From Bradyrhizobium macuxiense (lineage in GTDB: Bacteria; Pseudomonadota; Alphaproteobacteria; Rhizobiales; Xanthobacteraceae), in NCBI RefSeq assembly GCF_007993935.1, contig NZ_VITY01000011.1, forward strand, positions 62,001 to 126,000: 64,000 nt of DNA. The letters are read 5' to 3'. This document shows, in pieces, positions 8,738 through 18,165 of this stretch. The first letter of the stretch is position 1. Every line of letters begins with the position of its first letter. A program made the position numbers and the translations under genes. The notes beneath the pieces are model-generated. The model did no database searches. It saw only the letters and a list, made by a program, of their open reading frames with translations, and had not been told where the DNA came from.

Positions 8738-9128
8738 TCATTGAAGCGCATCATCGTCGAACACGGGTGAATCTGAAGCACAGTCGCTTCCGGCTAACTG
8801 TCGGAAGCCGGGATGGACAAAGAGAGTAGTCGTGGTCAGCGGGACCAATCCCATCCGATCCATTGTCAGCCGATTGGCGACTGCGACGGTCTGCGATGGG
8901 ATCGCCGGCGACGTTCAATCTGACCTCTGTGCCGCGGAGAAGGCTGGAATCATTCAAAGCCCTAAGGGCCCCGACAGCACCATCACGCATCCGCGCGCCA
9001 ATCGCCGCAATGCGCCCGGTCATCGACCTGCCGATGGCAGCATCAACGTCGCCAGAACCCGTAGTCGAGCCCGAAGCACGAGCGAGAATGGCCGGCTTTG
9101 TAGCTGAATTGACAGGAGAAATTGCCAT
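8738..9128 (-). pseudogene. small gene upstream of ttsI, probably frameshifted
   Basis: A strong start (ATG at 9128 with AGGGG upstream) opens a frame beginning MAISPVNSATKPAILARASG. About 75 residues look coding (IGRSMTGRIAAIGARMRDGAVGALRALNDS). After the segment LNVAGDPIA the frame becomes Arg/Ser-rich and stops at 8751. The neighbouring frame continues plausibly (QTVAVANRLTMDRMGLVPLT) to a stop at 8738. One indel near 8880-8905 would join them into a ~130-residue protein. I do not recognise the family. A small T3SS component or secreted Nop protein is possible from position only. Confidence 0.5.
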
Positions 9129-9783
9129 CTGAAGCGCCCCTTGTTGGCGTGACCCCCGGTCGGTCTTGCTATGCCGTCGACCCGTTGCCGCTAAGCTAGG
9201 GCAAAGGTAAGTGTCGCAGGCACGAAGGCAGATTGTGCATCGGGGGTGGATGATGACTCTGAGGCCGCACTTCAGGACGAAGCGACCAATGGGCATCGGC
9301 TAGATCTGAGAGCGCTCGATCGCCGATGAGATACGTGCCGAACCGCAGCAATCTCGACAAGTGCGGAGCGAATACCGCCAGCTGTGTTCTCGAACTGCTC
9401 GTCCCATTCCGCTCACAGGTGGGCCGATGGTGACTGCTTTGTATGGCGCATGTGCGCCGGTAAACCTTCGAGAGGAGTGATCGAGGAGAGTGGCGGAATC
9501 GAGAGGCGAGTCCTTGAACATTTGAGACATTCGCAATTCTTGCTACCCGTCGGGAAGTGTGCGCGCGACGATAGAGTCTGTCGCGGTGTCAGAAAGCTTA
9601 CAATCTGACGCTGCGTACGATTCAAGCCCCTTCGTGGAGATCGGTGCGTGGATTTGTTGGGGGAATTTTGAGCTCGAACGCTCGCTGAAGTAGCAACGAT
9701 ACGAGAGCCTAAAGCTTGCGGCGCAATAATCATTGAGCAGGCGACAAGACACCAACGTCCGTGATGTCGGACTTGCAACGTGC
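9129..9783. other. 655 bp region between the T3SS and T6SS units
   Basis: It separates the leftward ttsI operon from the rightward T6SS operon. No convincing gene was seen; ORFs of 70-130 codons are Arg/Ser-rich and lack ribosome sites. A degenerate tts-box-like string lies at 9595-9610 on the minus strand. The NifA/sigma-54 promoter of tssA begins at its right edge. Confidence 0.6.
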
Positions 9784-9857
9784 TGTCGGGACCATGACAC
9801 ATCCGACTGAGCAATAGCTTGACAAATCAAGCTATCGCAATTGGCACAAGGCTTGAA
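9784..9857 (+). promoter_or_regulatory. NifA UAS and sigma-54-like promoter of tssA
   Basis: An exact TGT-N10-ACA NifA upstream activator sequence lies at 9784-9799. A -24/-12 element follows at 9841-9857: TTGGCAC, five bases, TTGAA. The -24 half is perfect; the -12 half has GA instead of GC. The activator site would sit near -77. The same arrangement recurs before tagH, vgrG and the M16 genes, which supports this weaker copy. Confidence 0.7.
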
Positions 9858-9913
9858 GATGTGAAGGAGCTGAAACAGAGTAGTCTCGAGCAGAACCTGA
9901 AGGAGTGGCAGCG

Positions 9914-10027
9914 GTGGCGTACGAGAATGTCGCCTTTCAGTTCATTCTAAGCGGCGGATGGGACGTTGGCTGTCCCGATGCGGCGATCTATCGCCGTGCG
10001 CGCTCGTGCATGGTTTTGCGTCCGTGA
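9914..10027 (+). pseudogene. possible true 5' end of tssA in another frame
   Basis: A GTG at 9914 follows an AGGAG site at 9901-9905 with 8 bases spacing. It opens a frame reading VAYENVAFQFILSGG, then DAAIYRRARS, and stops at 10025-10027. This looks more like a protein N-terminus than the first 20 residues of the long tssA frame. Joining it by a one-base shift near 9990-10025 gives IYRRARS continuing into VIDYWIAARANID. It may be the genuine tssA start separated by a frameshift; otherwise it is a short leader. Confidence 0.45.
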
Positions 10028-11622
10028 TCGACTACTGGATCGCGGCTCGCGCCAACATCGATGCACGCGCGCAGCTGGGCGCTGCGCCAGTGCCGGGCCC
10101 AGCACCTGCCGGCAGCGATATTCGTGAGTCAGCCGAATTCGACCGGCTCGAAGCCGAGGTGCGGCGCGTGGACGTCGACGGGCCTGTTGCGGTTGATTGG
10201 CGGACAGTCAATACGTTGTCGATCGACATCCTGTCGAAGCAGTCAAAAGACATTCTGGTCGCCTGTTGGGCGACCTACGGCCTGTTTCGCACCGAAGGCT
10301 ACCAGGGTCTCGCCGTCGGGTTGGGTATTCTGCGCGGTATGGTGGAGGCGCATTGGGAGGGGCTGTTTCCGCCGATCAAGCGCCAACGTGCGCGGGTCGG
10401 CGCGGTCGATTGGCTCGTTGGCCGCATTGGGCCGGCAATAGCCGAGAGTGCGCCGACTGAAGCCGATTATCCGGCCGTGCTCGCCGCCTATGACGCCCTT
10501 GCTGATCTCGCTCGCCAGCTCGGTCAGAAGCTCATCGACGAGCAGGTCGCTTTGGAGGATTTGTTCAGGGCGCTGAAATCGCATTACGAAGAAGCCAAGC
10601 GCGCGATCGACGCCGCAGCAGAGAGTGCGGCTGAGGCGCCCCAAGCCGCCGAGCAGGCCGTCCCGGCGCCGGTGGAATCCACCCCGCCGGCTGAGGCTGC
10701 TCAACCGGCAGCGCCGAGTGAAATCGTCTCGGTTGGCGCCGACGGCGACTGGGCCGGCTTGATCGACCGTTTGCTCAGTATGCTGCGGCAAGCCGCGGCC
10801 GCCCGGCGCGTCATCTCGCCCGCCGACCCGAAAGTCTATCTGCTCAATCGCATTGGCTCGTGGATGCGCTTTGACGAACTGCCCGCGGATGCAGATGGCC
10901 GCACGACGATAGCGCCGCCCGCCGATAACATGTCTGCATTGGAGGCAAAGGTTGCGGCCGGTCAGCACGCCGAAGTCGTGAATATGGCCGAAGAGGTCGC
11001 CTGGACGCAACCGTTCTGGCTCGACGCTCACCGGCATGCTGCAAATGCTCTGGAGAAAATGGGGCTGTTATTTGAGCCGGCGGCAGCAGTGGTGCGCGCA
11101 GCTACAGCTCTGTTGGTAAGAGGCTATCCGCGGATCCTGGAGCTTCAGTTCAACGACGGCCGGCCGTTCGCTGACGAGGAAACGCGTGCCTGGGTCGCCA
11201 TGGGGGAAGCGGACCGGTGTGATCCCGTCGAGGCAACGGTTGCCGAGGCAGACAGGCTCATCGTCGCTGGACAGCCGCAGGCCGCATTCAAGAAGCTGTC
11301 CTGTATGTTGGATGGGGCAACCTCCGAACGTGGGCGGTTCGTCGGCCGGCTCGCGCAAGCACGTTTTTGCATCGACACCGGCTTCGTCACGACAGCCATT
11401 CCGCTGCTGGAACACCTGGAACAGGTTGTTGCCGAGCACAAGCTCGAAAGCTGGGAGCCCGCGCTTGCGCTCGATGCTGCCGAACTGCGCTACCGTGCGA
11501 TGACCCATCCCGAGGCACCACAGCTCATTGACGAGCCTCCTCGTCGCGCCGCGCTTCAACAGATCCGAAGGCGGGTCGCAAGCATCGATATCGCTCGCGT
11601 TGGCCAACTCGGTCGCAGCTGA
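9958..11622 (+). CDS. tssA: T6SS cap/baseplate protein TssA
   Basis: A 554-residue TssA (ImpA) protein, which organises baseplate and sheath assembly. The ImpA_N domain covers residues ~45-175 (APVPGPAPAGSDIRESAEFDRLEAE; DWRTVNTLSIDILSKQSKDI; FRTEGYQGLAVGLGILRGMVE). A Pro/Ala-rich linker lies at ~225-255 and a C-terminal VasJ-like helical half follows (WMRFDELPADADGRT). The ATG at 9958 has no good ribosome site and its first residues are unusual; see the candidate start at 9914. First gene of the tssA-B-C-E-F-G operon, 31 bp before tssB. Confidence 0.9.
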   Translation: MGRWLSRCGDLSPCALVHGFASVIDYWIAARANIDARAQLGAAPVPGPAPAGSDIRESAEFDRLEAEVRRVDVDGPVAVDWRTVNTLSIDILSKQSKDILVACWATYGLFRTEGYQGLAVGLGILRGMVEAHWEGLFPPIKRQRARVGAVDWLVGRIGPAIAESAPTEADYPAVLAAYDALADLARQLGQKLIDEQVALEDLFRALKSHYEEAKRAIDAAAESAAEAPQAAEQAVPAPVESTPPAEAAQPAAPSEIVSVGADGDWAGLIDRLLSMLRQAAAARRVISPADPKVYLLNRIGSWMRFDELPADADGRTTIAPPADNMSALEAKVAAGQHAEVVNMAEEVAWTQPFWLDAHRHAANALEKMGLLFEPAAAVVRAATALLVRGYPRILELQFNDGRPFADEETRAWVAMGEADRCDPVEATVAEADRLIVAGQPQAAFKKLSCMLDGATSERGRFVGRLAQARFCIDTGFVTTAIPLLEHLEQVVAEHKLESWEPALALDAAELRYRAMTHPEAPQLIDEPPRRAALQQIRRRVASIDIARVGQLGRS

Positions 11623-11653
11623 TTTTGTCAGGGATTAAGTCGGAAAAGCGTAT

Positions 11654-12145
11654 ATGGCACAGGAAAGCACAGTTGCTCCAAAGGAGCGCATCAATATCCG
11701 CTTCAAGCCTGCAACCGGCAACCTCAAGGAGGACGTGGAATTGCCTCTGAAGTTGCTGGTTTTGGCAGACTTCACAGGGCGAGCCGATGACCGGCCGATC
11801 GAGCAACGCCAGCTCGTCAATATCGACAAGGACAATTTTGGCGAGATTGTCAAAAGCCAGGAACTGAGCCTGGATATTGGCGCCGAGAACAAGCTCGAGG
11901 AGTCGCCAGAGGCCGGCAAGTTGTCCGTATCGCTGAAATTCGAGAGCCTGAAGGATTTTGAGCCCGAGCGCGTCGTACATCAAATCCCGGAACTGCGCAT
12001 GTTGACCGAACTGCGCACAGCCCTGGTCGCCCTGAAGAGTCCGCTCGGCAACATGCCGGGTTTCCGCAAGGCCATCCAGAATTTGCTCGAAGACCACGGC
12101 GCACGGCCGCGGCTCCTGAGCGAGCTCACCGGCCAGCCCGAGTGA
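11654..12145 (+). CDS. tssB: T6SS sheath small subunit TssB
   Basis: A 163-residue TssB/VipA/ImpB protein that forms the contractile sheath with TssC. It has the family N-terminus (ERINIRFKPATGNLKEDVELPLKLLVLADF), the VNIDKDNFGEIV segment and the C-terminal ALKSPLGNMPGFRKAIQNLL. It lies 35 bp before the chosen tssC start. Confidence 0.96.
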   Translation: MAQESTVAPKERINIRFKPATGNLKEDVELPLKLLVLADFTGRADDRPIEQRQLVNIDKDNFGEIVKSQELSLDIGAENKLEESPEAGKLSVSLKFESLKDFEPERVVHQIPELRMLTELRTALVALKSPLGNMPGFRKAIQNLLEDHGARPRLLSELTGQPE

Positions 12146-12180
12146 GGCTTCAACAAGCTGTTTTAAGGAGCGCGGGCGCT

Positions 12181-13665
12181 ATGACCGATACAAGCGCACA
12201 GCCTTCGGCCGAAGTCGCCGCCTCGACCACCGAGGTTTCGCTACTGGATCAGATTCTCGTCGAAACCAAGATTACCCCGCACGATGAGGGGTACGACCTC
12301 GCTCGCCGCGGTGTCGCAGCTTTCGTTGCGGAGCTCATCAAGCCGAATAGAGCCAGTGAGCAGGTCAACAACGCACTGATCGATCGGATGATCGCGGAGA
12401 TCGACCGCAAGATCTCGGCTCAGCTCGATGCGGTGCTGCACACGGACGAGTTCCAGCAGCTCGAGTCGGCCTGGCGGGGGCTGAAGTTCATGGTCGACCG
12501 CACTGATTTCCGTCAGAACATCAAGGTTGAAATTCTCAGCGTCAGCAAGGATGAGCTGCTCACCGATTTCGAGGACAGCCCGGAGATCGTCAAATCCGGC
12601 CTGTACAAACATGTCTACACCGCAGAGTTCGGCCAGTTCGGCGGTCAGCCCGTCGCGGCCATGATATCGGCCTACGAATTTGGCAGCGCCAGCCAGGACG
12701 TGAAACTCATGCGCTACTTGAGCGCCATGGCCGCCATGGCGCATGCGCCGGTTATCGCCTCCGCGGGGCCGGGCATGTTCGGCGTCGAACGCCATGAGGA
12801 GATCGCAAGTCTGAAGGATCTGCAATCGATCTTCGAGGGGCCAAAATACGTCAAGTGGAACTCATTTCGCGAGAGCGAGGACGCTCGCTATTTCGGCTTG
12901 ACGTTACCGCGTTTCCTGCTGCGCTTGCCCTATGGGCCGGAAACGGTTCCGGTCAAGGCGTTCAATTATCAGGAGGCCTCCAACGGAGACACTAACAACT
13001 ATCTGTGGGGCAATGCGGCCTTTGCCTTCGCGACGCGCCTAACCGAAAGCTTCGCAAAATATCGCTGGTGCCCGAACATCATCGGCCCGCAATCGGGCGG
13101 GGCGGTCGAGAACCTCAATCAGCATACCTATGAGGCGATGGGGCAGTTGCAGAGCAAGGTCCCGACGGAGGTTCTCATCTCCGACCGGCGCGAGTTCGAG
13201 CTTGCCGAACAGGGCTTCATCGCGCTGACCATGCGCAAGGGCTCTGACAATGCCGCTTTCTTCTCGGCAAATTCCGTTCAGAGACCGAAATATTTCGGAA
13301 ACACCCAGGAAGGCAAGACGGCCGAACTCAACTACAAGCTCGCCACCCAGTTGCCCTACATGTTCATGATCAATCGGTTCGCGCACTATATCAAGGTGCT
13401 GCAGCGCGAGAACATCGGCTCGTGGAAGAGCAGGGACGAGCTCCAGAGCGAGCTCAACGACTGGATCCGCCAGTATGTCGCCGATCAGGAGAATCCGTCG
13501 GCCGACGTGCGCTCCCGGCGACCCCTGCGCAAGGCGGAGATCACCGTCGACGACGTCGAAGGTGAACCGGGCTGGTATCGCGTCGGCCTCTCTCTTGTTC
13601 CACACCTGAAATATATGGGCGCGGATTTTGCCCTGTCGTTAAAGGGCAAACTCGACAAGCAATGA
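12181..13665 (+). CDS. tssC: T6SS sheath large subunit TssC
   Basis: A 494-residue TssC/VipB/ImpC. The start at 12181 (MTDTSAQ) has an AAGGAG site; the frame is open 39 nt further up. Hallmarks: FQQLESAWRGLKFMVDRTDF, YTAEFGQFGGQPVAAMISAYEFG, FRESEDARYFGLTLPRFLLRLPYG, NQHTYEAMGQLQSKVPTEVL and MINRFAHYIKVL. The C-terminal DVEGEPGWYRVGLSLVPHLKYMGA is the TssB/gp-like handshake region. It overlaps tssE by 4 nt. Confidence 0.97.
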   Translation: MTDTSAQPSAEVAASTTEVSLLDQILVETKITPHDEGYDLARRGVAAFVAELIKPNRASEQVNNALIDRMIAEIDRKISAQLDAVLHTDEFQQLESAWRGLKFMVDRTDFRQNIKVEILSVSKDELLTDFEDSPEIVKSGLYKHVYTAEFGQFGGQPVAAMISAYEFGSASQDVKLMRYLSAMAAMAHAPVIASAGPGMFGVERHEEIASLKDLQSIFEGPKYVKWNSFRESEDARYFGLTLPRFLLRLPYGPETVPVKAFNYQEASNGDTNNYLWGNAAFAFATRLTESFAKYRWCPNIIGPQSGGAVENLNQHTYEAMGQLQSKVPTEVLISDRREFELAEQGFIALTMRKGSDNAAFFSANSVQRPKYFGNTQEGKTAELNYKLATQLPYMFMINRFAHYIKVLQRENIGSWKSRDELQSELNDWIRQYVADQENPSADVRSRRPLRKAEITVDDVEGEPGWYRVGLSLVPHLKYMGADFALSLKGKLDKQ

Positions 13666-14087
13666 TGGTGCAGACGATGATAGACCGCAGTCTTATGGAG
13701 CGCTTGGAACAGGCAAGGGCGAGCAGGGGCCCCTCGCAGCAACAGGGCTCGTTCGATCGTTTCCGGGCCAGTGTCCTGGATAACCTGCGCCGGGTTCTAA
13801 ACTCGCATCAGGGCTGCTGCGAAACACGACCGGACTTCGGAATGCCCGATCTTAATGGCGCGATCGGGCAGGGGGCCGACGCGGTGCGCACAATCGCTCA
13901 TTCGCTCAAGCAGCAGATCGAGACGTTTGATCCGCGCTTGGAGAATGTTTCGATCCGCGTTCAAACCGATCGCCAGTACCCTTTGCAGCTGACGTTCCAC
14001 GTCAACGCGACGCTCTATTATAACGGCCGGATGGAGCCGATCTCATTCGACGCGATCTACGAAGAGCGCGTCTGGGTGAAGGACTGA
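13662..14087 (+). CDS. tssE: T6SS baseplate protein TssE
   Basis: A 141-residue gp25-like TssE. Features: LMERLEQARASRG near the start, SVLDNLRRVLNSHQGCCETRPDFGMPDL at residues ~33-60, and the C-terminal gp25 strand pattern (LTFHVNATLYYNG). hcp, which often sits between tssC and tssE, is absent here and lies at 62669. Confidence 0.93.
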   Translation: MMVQTMIDRSLMERLEQARASRGPSQQQGSFDRFRASVLDNLRRVLNSHQGCCETRPDFGMPDLNGAIGQGADAVRTIAHSLKQQIETFDPRLENVSIRVQTDRQYPLQLTFHVNATLYYNGRMEPISFDAIYEERVWVKD

Positions 14088-14091
14088 AGCG

Positions 14092-15840
14092 GTGGCGCTC
14101 AATCCCTATTACGAGGATGAGTTGTCCTATTTGCGCGAGCTCGGCTGTGACTTTGCTTTAGCCAATCCGAAGCTTGCGCCGTTTCTCGGGCGTGAGGCCA
14201 CCGATCCCGACGTGGAACGGTTGTTGGAGGGCTTTGCATTTCTTGTCGCGCGCCTGCGCCAGAAGCTCGACGACGAGTTTCCCGAATTCGTCCATGGCCT
14301 GTTGCGGATGGTATGGCCATACTATCTTCAACCCCTGCCCCCCATCACGACGCTCTCGTTTGCTTTGAACCAATCGGCGAGCGTAGCGAGCCTGAACGTG
14401 CCGGCCGGCACCAGCGTCCGCTCGCGCCCGGTTGAGGGAACGAGCTGCGCGTTCGTCACCTGCTACTCAATTAATGTGCTGCCGCTGCAGATCACTGACG
14501 CTCAGTTCGAGAACCGGACGGGTTCGGCGCGCCTGACCTTGGGTATCAAGGCAACCGGCCAGCAAAACCTCTCATGTCTTCAGAACGGTCGGCTCCGGCT
14601 CTTCTTTTCAACCGAGCGAGAGCCACAAGTAGGACGCCATCTATTGACCTGGCTGTGCCGTCACGTCAGGCAGGTAACCGTCACCGTGGCGGATCGGCAG
14701 GTCGCAGCAATCGGGACAGCGCAGATCGCGCCAATCGGATGGAGGGATGAGGAGGCGGTTTTGCCCTGGCCACATAATGGCTTCGCCGGACTGCGGATCA
14801 TTCAGGAGTACCTGACTTATCCGTCCAAATTTCTCTACGTCGAACTGTCTGGTCTCGAGCCGGTGGGGGCCCACATCGAGACGGAGTGCAGGCTCATCAT
14901 CGAGTTCCAGCGTCCGTTTCCCGCGCAAATGCGAGTAGGCAAGGACCAGATTCGCTTGAACTGCACGCCGGCCATCAATGTCTTCCGCCATGAGGCCTCA
15001 CCGATCCGTCTGGAGCGGACCAAGAGCGAACACCGCGTGCTTGCCGCCGGAGGGCCTAACTTCAGCATTCGTTCCGTGGACAGCGTGACCGGCTATGTGC
15101 AAGGGCGCCCGGAACGTATCGAGTTCGAGCCATTCGACCTGTTACGACACGATCTGCCCGGCACTGAGCGCAACCGTGCCTACTTCCGCGAGCGCGTCCG
15201 CCCCGCCGTGGTCGGCCGGGGTGTCGACCATTATGTGAGTTTCGTCGACCGGCTCGACGTCGGCCAGCATCCGCCGATCGATGTCGCATCGCTGCAATTG
15301 ACCTGCTCCAACGGACCGATCGCCGACCGGTTGCCGGTTGGCGCCGTCGATCTGCCGACCTCCGACACGCCTCGCTCGGTCAGCTTCTCCAACATCACCG
15401 CGGTCGTTGCAGAGGTGCCGCCACCGCTCAATGATGGCCTGTTGCGGCGGCTGACGGCCAATCTGGCGCGCAATTATGGCGCCATAGTCAACGTCGATAC
15501 GCTGCGGACCATCATTGCCAGCTACGATTTCCGTGCGGTCTATGACGTTCAGGCGCGCCGTCGCCTGGAGTTGCTGCTCGAGGGACTTGATCAGTTCGTG
15601 ACGTCCGACAGCGATCACGTGGTGCGCGGGGCCCCGATCCGCATGCGCGACGTCGAGTTGGCTTTGGTCGACAGCAAGATCGGCGGTGAGGGCGAATTGT
15701 TCCTGTTGGGCTCGGTGCTGGATGCCTTCTTCGCGACCTTCGCCGGCATCAATATGCTGCACCGGTTTTCGGTCCGCGGCACGGAAAGCAACGCACATTA
15801 CACATGGCCAGCGAGAAGCGGATCGATCAACCCGTTCTGA
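14092..15840 (+). CDS. tssF: T6SS baseplate protein TssF
   Basis: A 582-residue TssF/ImpG/VasA, a wedge component that pairs with TssG. Starts with GTG (14092), 4 bp after tssE. The N-terminus MALNPYYEDELSYLRELG with FALANPKLAPFLGREATDPDVERLLEGFAFL is the classic signature. Conserved later segments include LNCTPAINVFRHEASPIRL and the C-terminal LFLLGSVLDAFFATFAGINMLHRF. The last 37 nt overlap tssG. Confidence 0.96.
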   Translation: MALNPYYEDELSYLRELGCDFALANPKLAPFLGREATDPDVERLLEGFAFLVARLRQKLDDEFPEFVHGLLRMVWPYYLQPLPPITTLSFALNQSASVASLNVPAGTSVRSRPVEGTSCAFVTCYSINVLPLQITDAQFENRTGSARLTLGIKATGQQNLSCLQNGRLRLFFSTEREPQVGRHLLTWLCRHVRQVTVTVADRQVAAIGTAQIAPIGWRDEEAVLPWPHNGFAGLRIIQEYLTYPSKFLYVELSGLEPVGAHIETECRLIIEFQRPFPAQMRVGKDQIRLNCTPAINVFRHEASPIRLERTKSEHRVLAAGGPNFSIRSVDSVTGYVQGRPERIEFEPFDLLRHDLPGTERNRAYFRERVRPAVVGRGVDHYVSFVDRLDVGQHPPIDVASLQLTCSNGPIADRLPVGAVDLPTSDTPRSVSFSNITAVVAEVPPPLNDGLLRRLTANLARNYGAIVNVDTLRTIIASYDFRAVYDVQARRRLELLLEGLDQFVTSDSDHVVRGAPIRMRDVELALVDSKIGGEGELFLLGSVLDAFFATFAGINMLHRFSVRGTESNAHYTWPARSGSINPF

Positions 15841-16790
15841 CCGCGTCCGAGGATCTCAGCGAGCTGGCGACTTACGGATTCTTCTCGCTTGCCGCGCTCC
15901 TCGAACGGCGTTTCGGCAACGCTCCCCCAATCGGATCCACTGACGATCCCGCGCGCGAGGCGGTTCGCTTTCGCGCGACGCCGACGCTCGGCTTTCCCGC
16001 CGAGGAGATCGCGCAAGTCAGACAGGTCCAGGCCGCAACAGAGCGGGTGGAGGTGTACGTCAATCTCCTCGGACTGCACGGCCCATCGTCGCCGCTGCCG
16101 CCCTTCTACACCGAACGCGTCATGGACGCCGACGGCACGGGATCGCTCGGCGAGTTTTTCGATTTCTTCAATCACCGTCTGATCAGCCTGCTGCTGCGAA
16201 TTTGGCGGTACTATCGCCACCATTTGCGGTTCGAGGAGGGGGAAACCGACGCGATTTCGGTGCTGGTCGGTGCGCTCTTTGGGCTCATGCCACGAGGGGG
16301 CACAACGGACGAACGGGAATGGCGGGCGCGGCTACTGCCTCATGCCGGTGCCCTTGCGCTGCCCAGCCGGTCGGCGCGGCTCGTGGCCGGCGTGATTTCC
16401 AGCCATCTCAATATTCCGGCCCGGGTCGAGGAATTCGTCTGGCGAGAGATCGATATTCCACCGGAAGCTCAGTGGCGTCTAGGCCAGCCTGGCCTTCAGC
16501 TTGGCATTGACACCCTTGCTGGCGACACCATGCCGGACGTGGCGGGTAAATTCCGGATTTGCATCGGGCCGCTCAACCAGCAGCAGTTTCGGTCTCTGCT
16601 GCCCGGCCGCGAGGCTCACGGAATCCTTTGTCGGCTTGTCAATGTCATCTTGCGCGAGCCGCTGGCCTGGGATCTCCAGTTAGAACTGGCGCCTCGGGAG
16701 ATGCCCGAATGGACTCTTGGCGAAGGAGAATTGGGCTGGACGACAACGATCGAACCGCTCGAGCGAGCCGAGAGCTCAATTCTATTGTGA
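15804..16790 (+). CDS. tssG: T6SS baseplate protein TssG
   Basis: A 328-residue TssG/ImpH/VasB. Recognisable parts: VRFRATPTLGFPAEEIAQV, VNLLGLHGPSSPLPPFYTERV, EFFDFFNHRLISLLLRIWRYYR and a C-terminal region ending in LGWTTTIEPLE. This is the last recognisable gene of the first T6SS operon. In many systems clpV (tssH) and other genes would follow; nothing intact follows here. Confidence 0.95.
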   Translation: MASEKRIDQPVLTASEDLSELATYGFFSLAALLERRFGNAPPIGSTDDPAREAVRFRATPTLGFPAEEIAQVRQVQAATERVEVYVNLLGLHGPSSPLPPFYTERVMDADGTGSLGEFFDFFNHRLISLLLRIWRYYRHHLRFEEGETDAISVLVGALFGLMPRGGTTDEREWRARLLPHAGALALPSRSARLVAGVISSHLNIPARVEEFVWREIDIPPEAQWRLGQPGLQLGIDTLAGDTMPDVAGKFRICIGPLNQQQFRSLLPGREAHGILCRLVNVILREPLAWDLQLELAPREMPEWTLGEGELGWTTTIEPLERAESSILL

Positions 16791-18165
16791 TTGTTGTCGA
16801 GTTTCGCGCCGATCGGATCCTGGGGCTAGCGGCGCTCCATCTGGTCGTGGCGCCCGTCGGTGGGCGAGCCAAATGACGAGACTTTCGTGCGTTCATGGCT
16901 CATTCTAGTCCTCGGCCCGATTGCGCCTTCAATTGCGGCAAAGGAGAAGTTTGCGCCCTGGGTAGAAACCGCGTTGCTTGCAGCGCAGGTCGACTCAAAG
17001 ATTTGCATCAATCGGCTGGGTACTCGCCTGCTATGCAGGCGAACACGCACAGTGCGTCAAGATCTCAACGTCGAGGCGTGGTCAAGAGTTTTTCCGACGA
17101 GCGGTCTCGGAAACTAAACGTCCAGATGCTTTTTACGTCGCTTACCGGGCAAGTATCGCGGAATCCTGAAATCGGGCGGCACTCGTCAGTGTGACCGCAA
17201 GCGCTGGAGCGCGCCATCAAATTGAGCGCTTTGCCTGGAGCGCCGGTAAAAGGCGCTCGGACGGCCTCAAGCTGCGCGAGTTGCAGTCTTTGCAGAATGC
17301 GATATCGCGTCAGGTGCAGGAGATGAAATCCGCGCGCGAGCAGAAGGCCGACATGCTGTAAGACCAGATTGAGGGTCCTTCCCCATGGCGATCGCAAAAG
17401 GCAACAAGCAAGAGGCCGAGGAGTAGAAGACGCGTCAGAAAAAGCTCGATGCAAGCTCGGTCTGTAAGCAAAGCCGAAGTTGGAGGCGACGGTGTCAGTT
17501 ATCAGAGCGGCTAGGCAGTATGAGATTGAGTCATTGAGGCTCCGCCAAGAGGGCGCCAACTGAGGCGGCCTCCGGTTAAGTGGTCCCAGCAACCTTGGGG
17601 GCCTAATGTAGCGGCGGTTGCTGGGACCATCTACCGGCCCCGGGCCAGGTCACACAAGGCAGCGGAAGGGGCGCCCCAATGAGGTGCCCCTACTCCACAC
17701 ACATTGCGATGCCGATCATGACGAGCGAGCTTAGCCCGACCAGCACAATGATTACACTGGCAAGTATGTCACTGCCCATTGACAACGACTCCTGCGTTGG
17801 CGCTGGAAGCTACGCCCGTGGAACTCGGCAAACTAGTGCAATTTGTGCCTGTCGATAGGATCCTTTCACCCACGGAAAACGACGGCCCATTCCGCTCGCC
17901 AAACGATAAAGAACGGATCGTGACCCATAGAAGCTAATGGGCCTAGAATACTTGCTTATACCGTCCCGTCTCGGAGGGTGAGATATCGACGAATTCAAAG
18001 GCGGCCTGAGCGTTCAAAACAATATCAGTATCAGCAGAACATCACGTGCGGAGGCGCACTTAGCTGCGTGCGCTGCTTGCGTGAGATCGGCGTTACCCGT
18101 GCGCGGCGCGGACGGCTTTACGAAGCCGAACCTAAGTTGACGCCAAACAGGCGCCATAGGGGCGT
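16791..18165. other. 1.4 kb relic-rich region after tssG
   Basis: No intact gene recognised. A short frame at 16860-17117 starts with a hydrophobic stretch (SWLILVLGPIAPSIAA) resembling a signal peptide and may be the remnant of an exported T6SS accessory gene. A 56-codon GTG frame at 17191-17361 reads like helical coding sequence (LKLRELQSLQNAISRQVQEM). A perfect 14 bp inverted repeat lies at 17581-17629. The rest shows nothing I can identify. Confidence 0.5.
17581..17629. repeat. perfect 14 bp inverted repeat
   Basis: TGGTCCCAGCAACC at 17581-17594 is exactly inverted at 17616-17629, around a 21 nt loop. There is no T-run after it, so it is a poor intrinsic terminator. It could be a mobile-element end, a protein-binding site or an RNA hairpin. 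Confidence 0.7.

Noticed and set aside
9595..9610. tts-box-like string on the minus strand upstream of the ttsI operon
   Set aside because: It has the CGTCAG-x-TT-x-T opening and AAGCT, but lacks three central bases of the consensus, so the spacing is wrong.
12241..13605. Long minus-strand ORFs opposite tssC
   Set aside because: They are shadows of a GC-rich, strongly conserved gene on the plus strand.
17065..17592. 175-codon minus-strand ORF after tssG
   Set aside because: Composition is low quality (Arg/Leu/Ser-rich), there is no ribosome site, and better coding-like frames exist on the plus strand.
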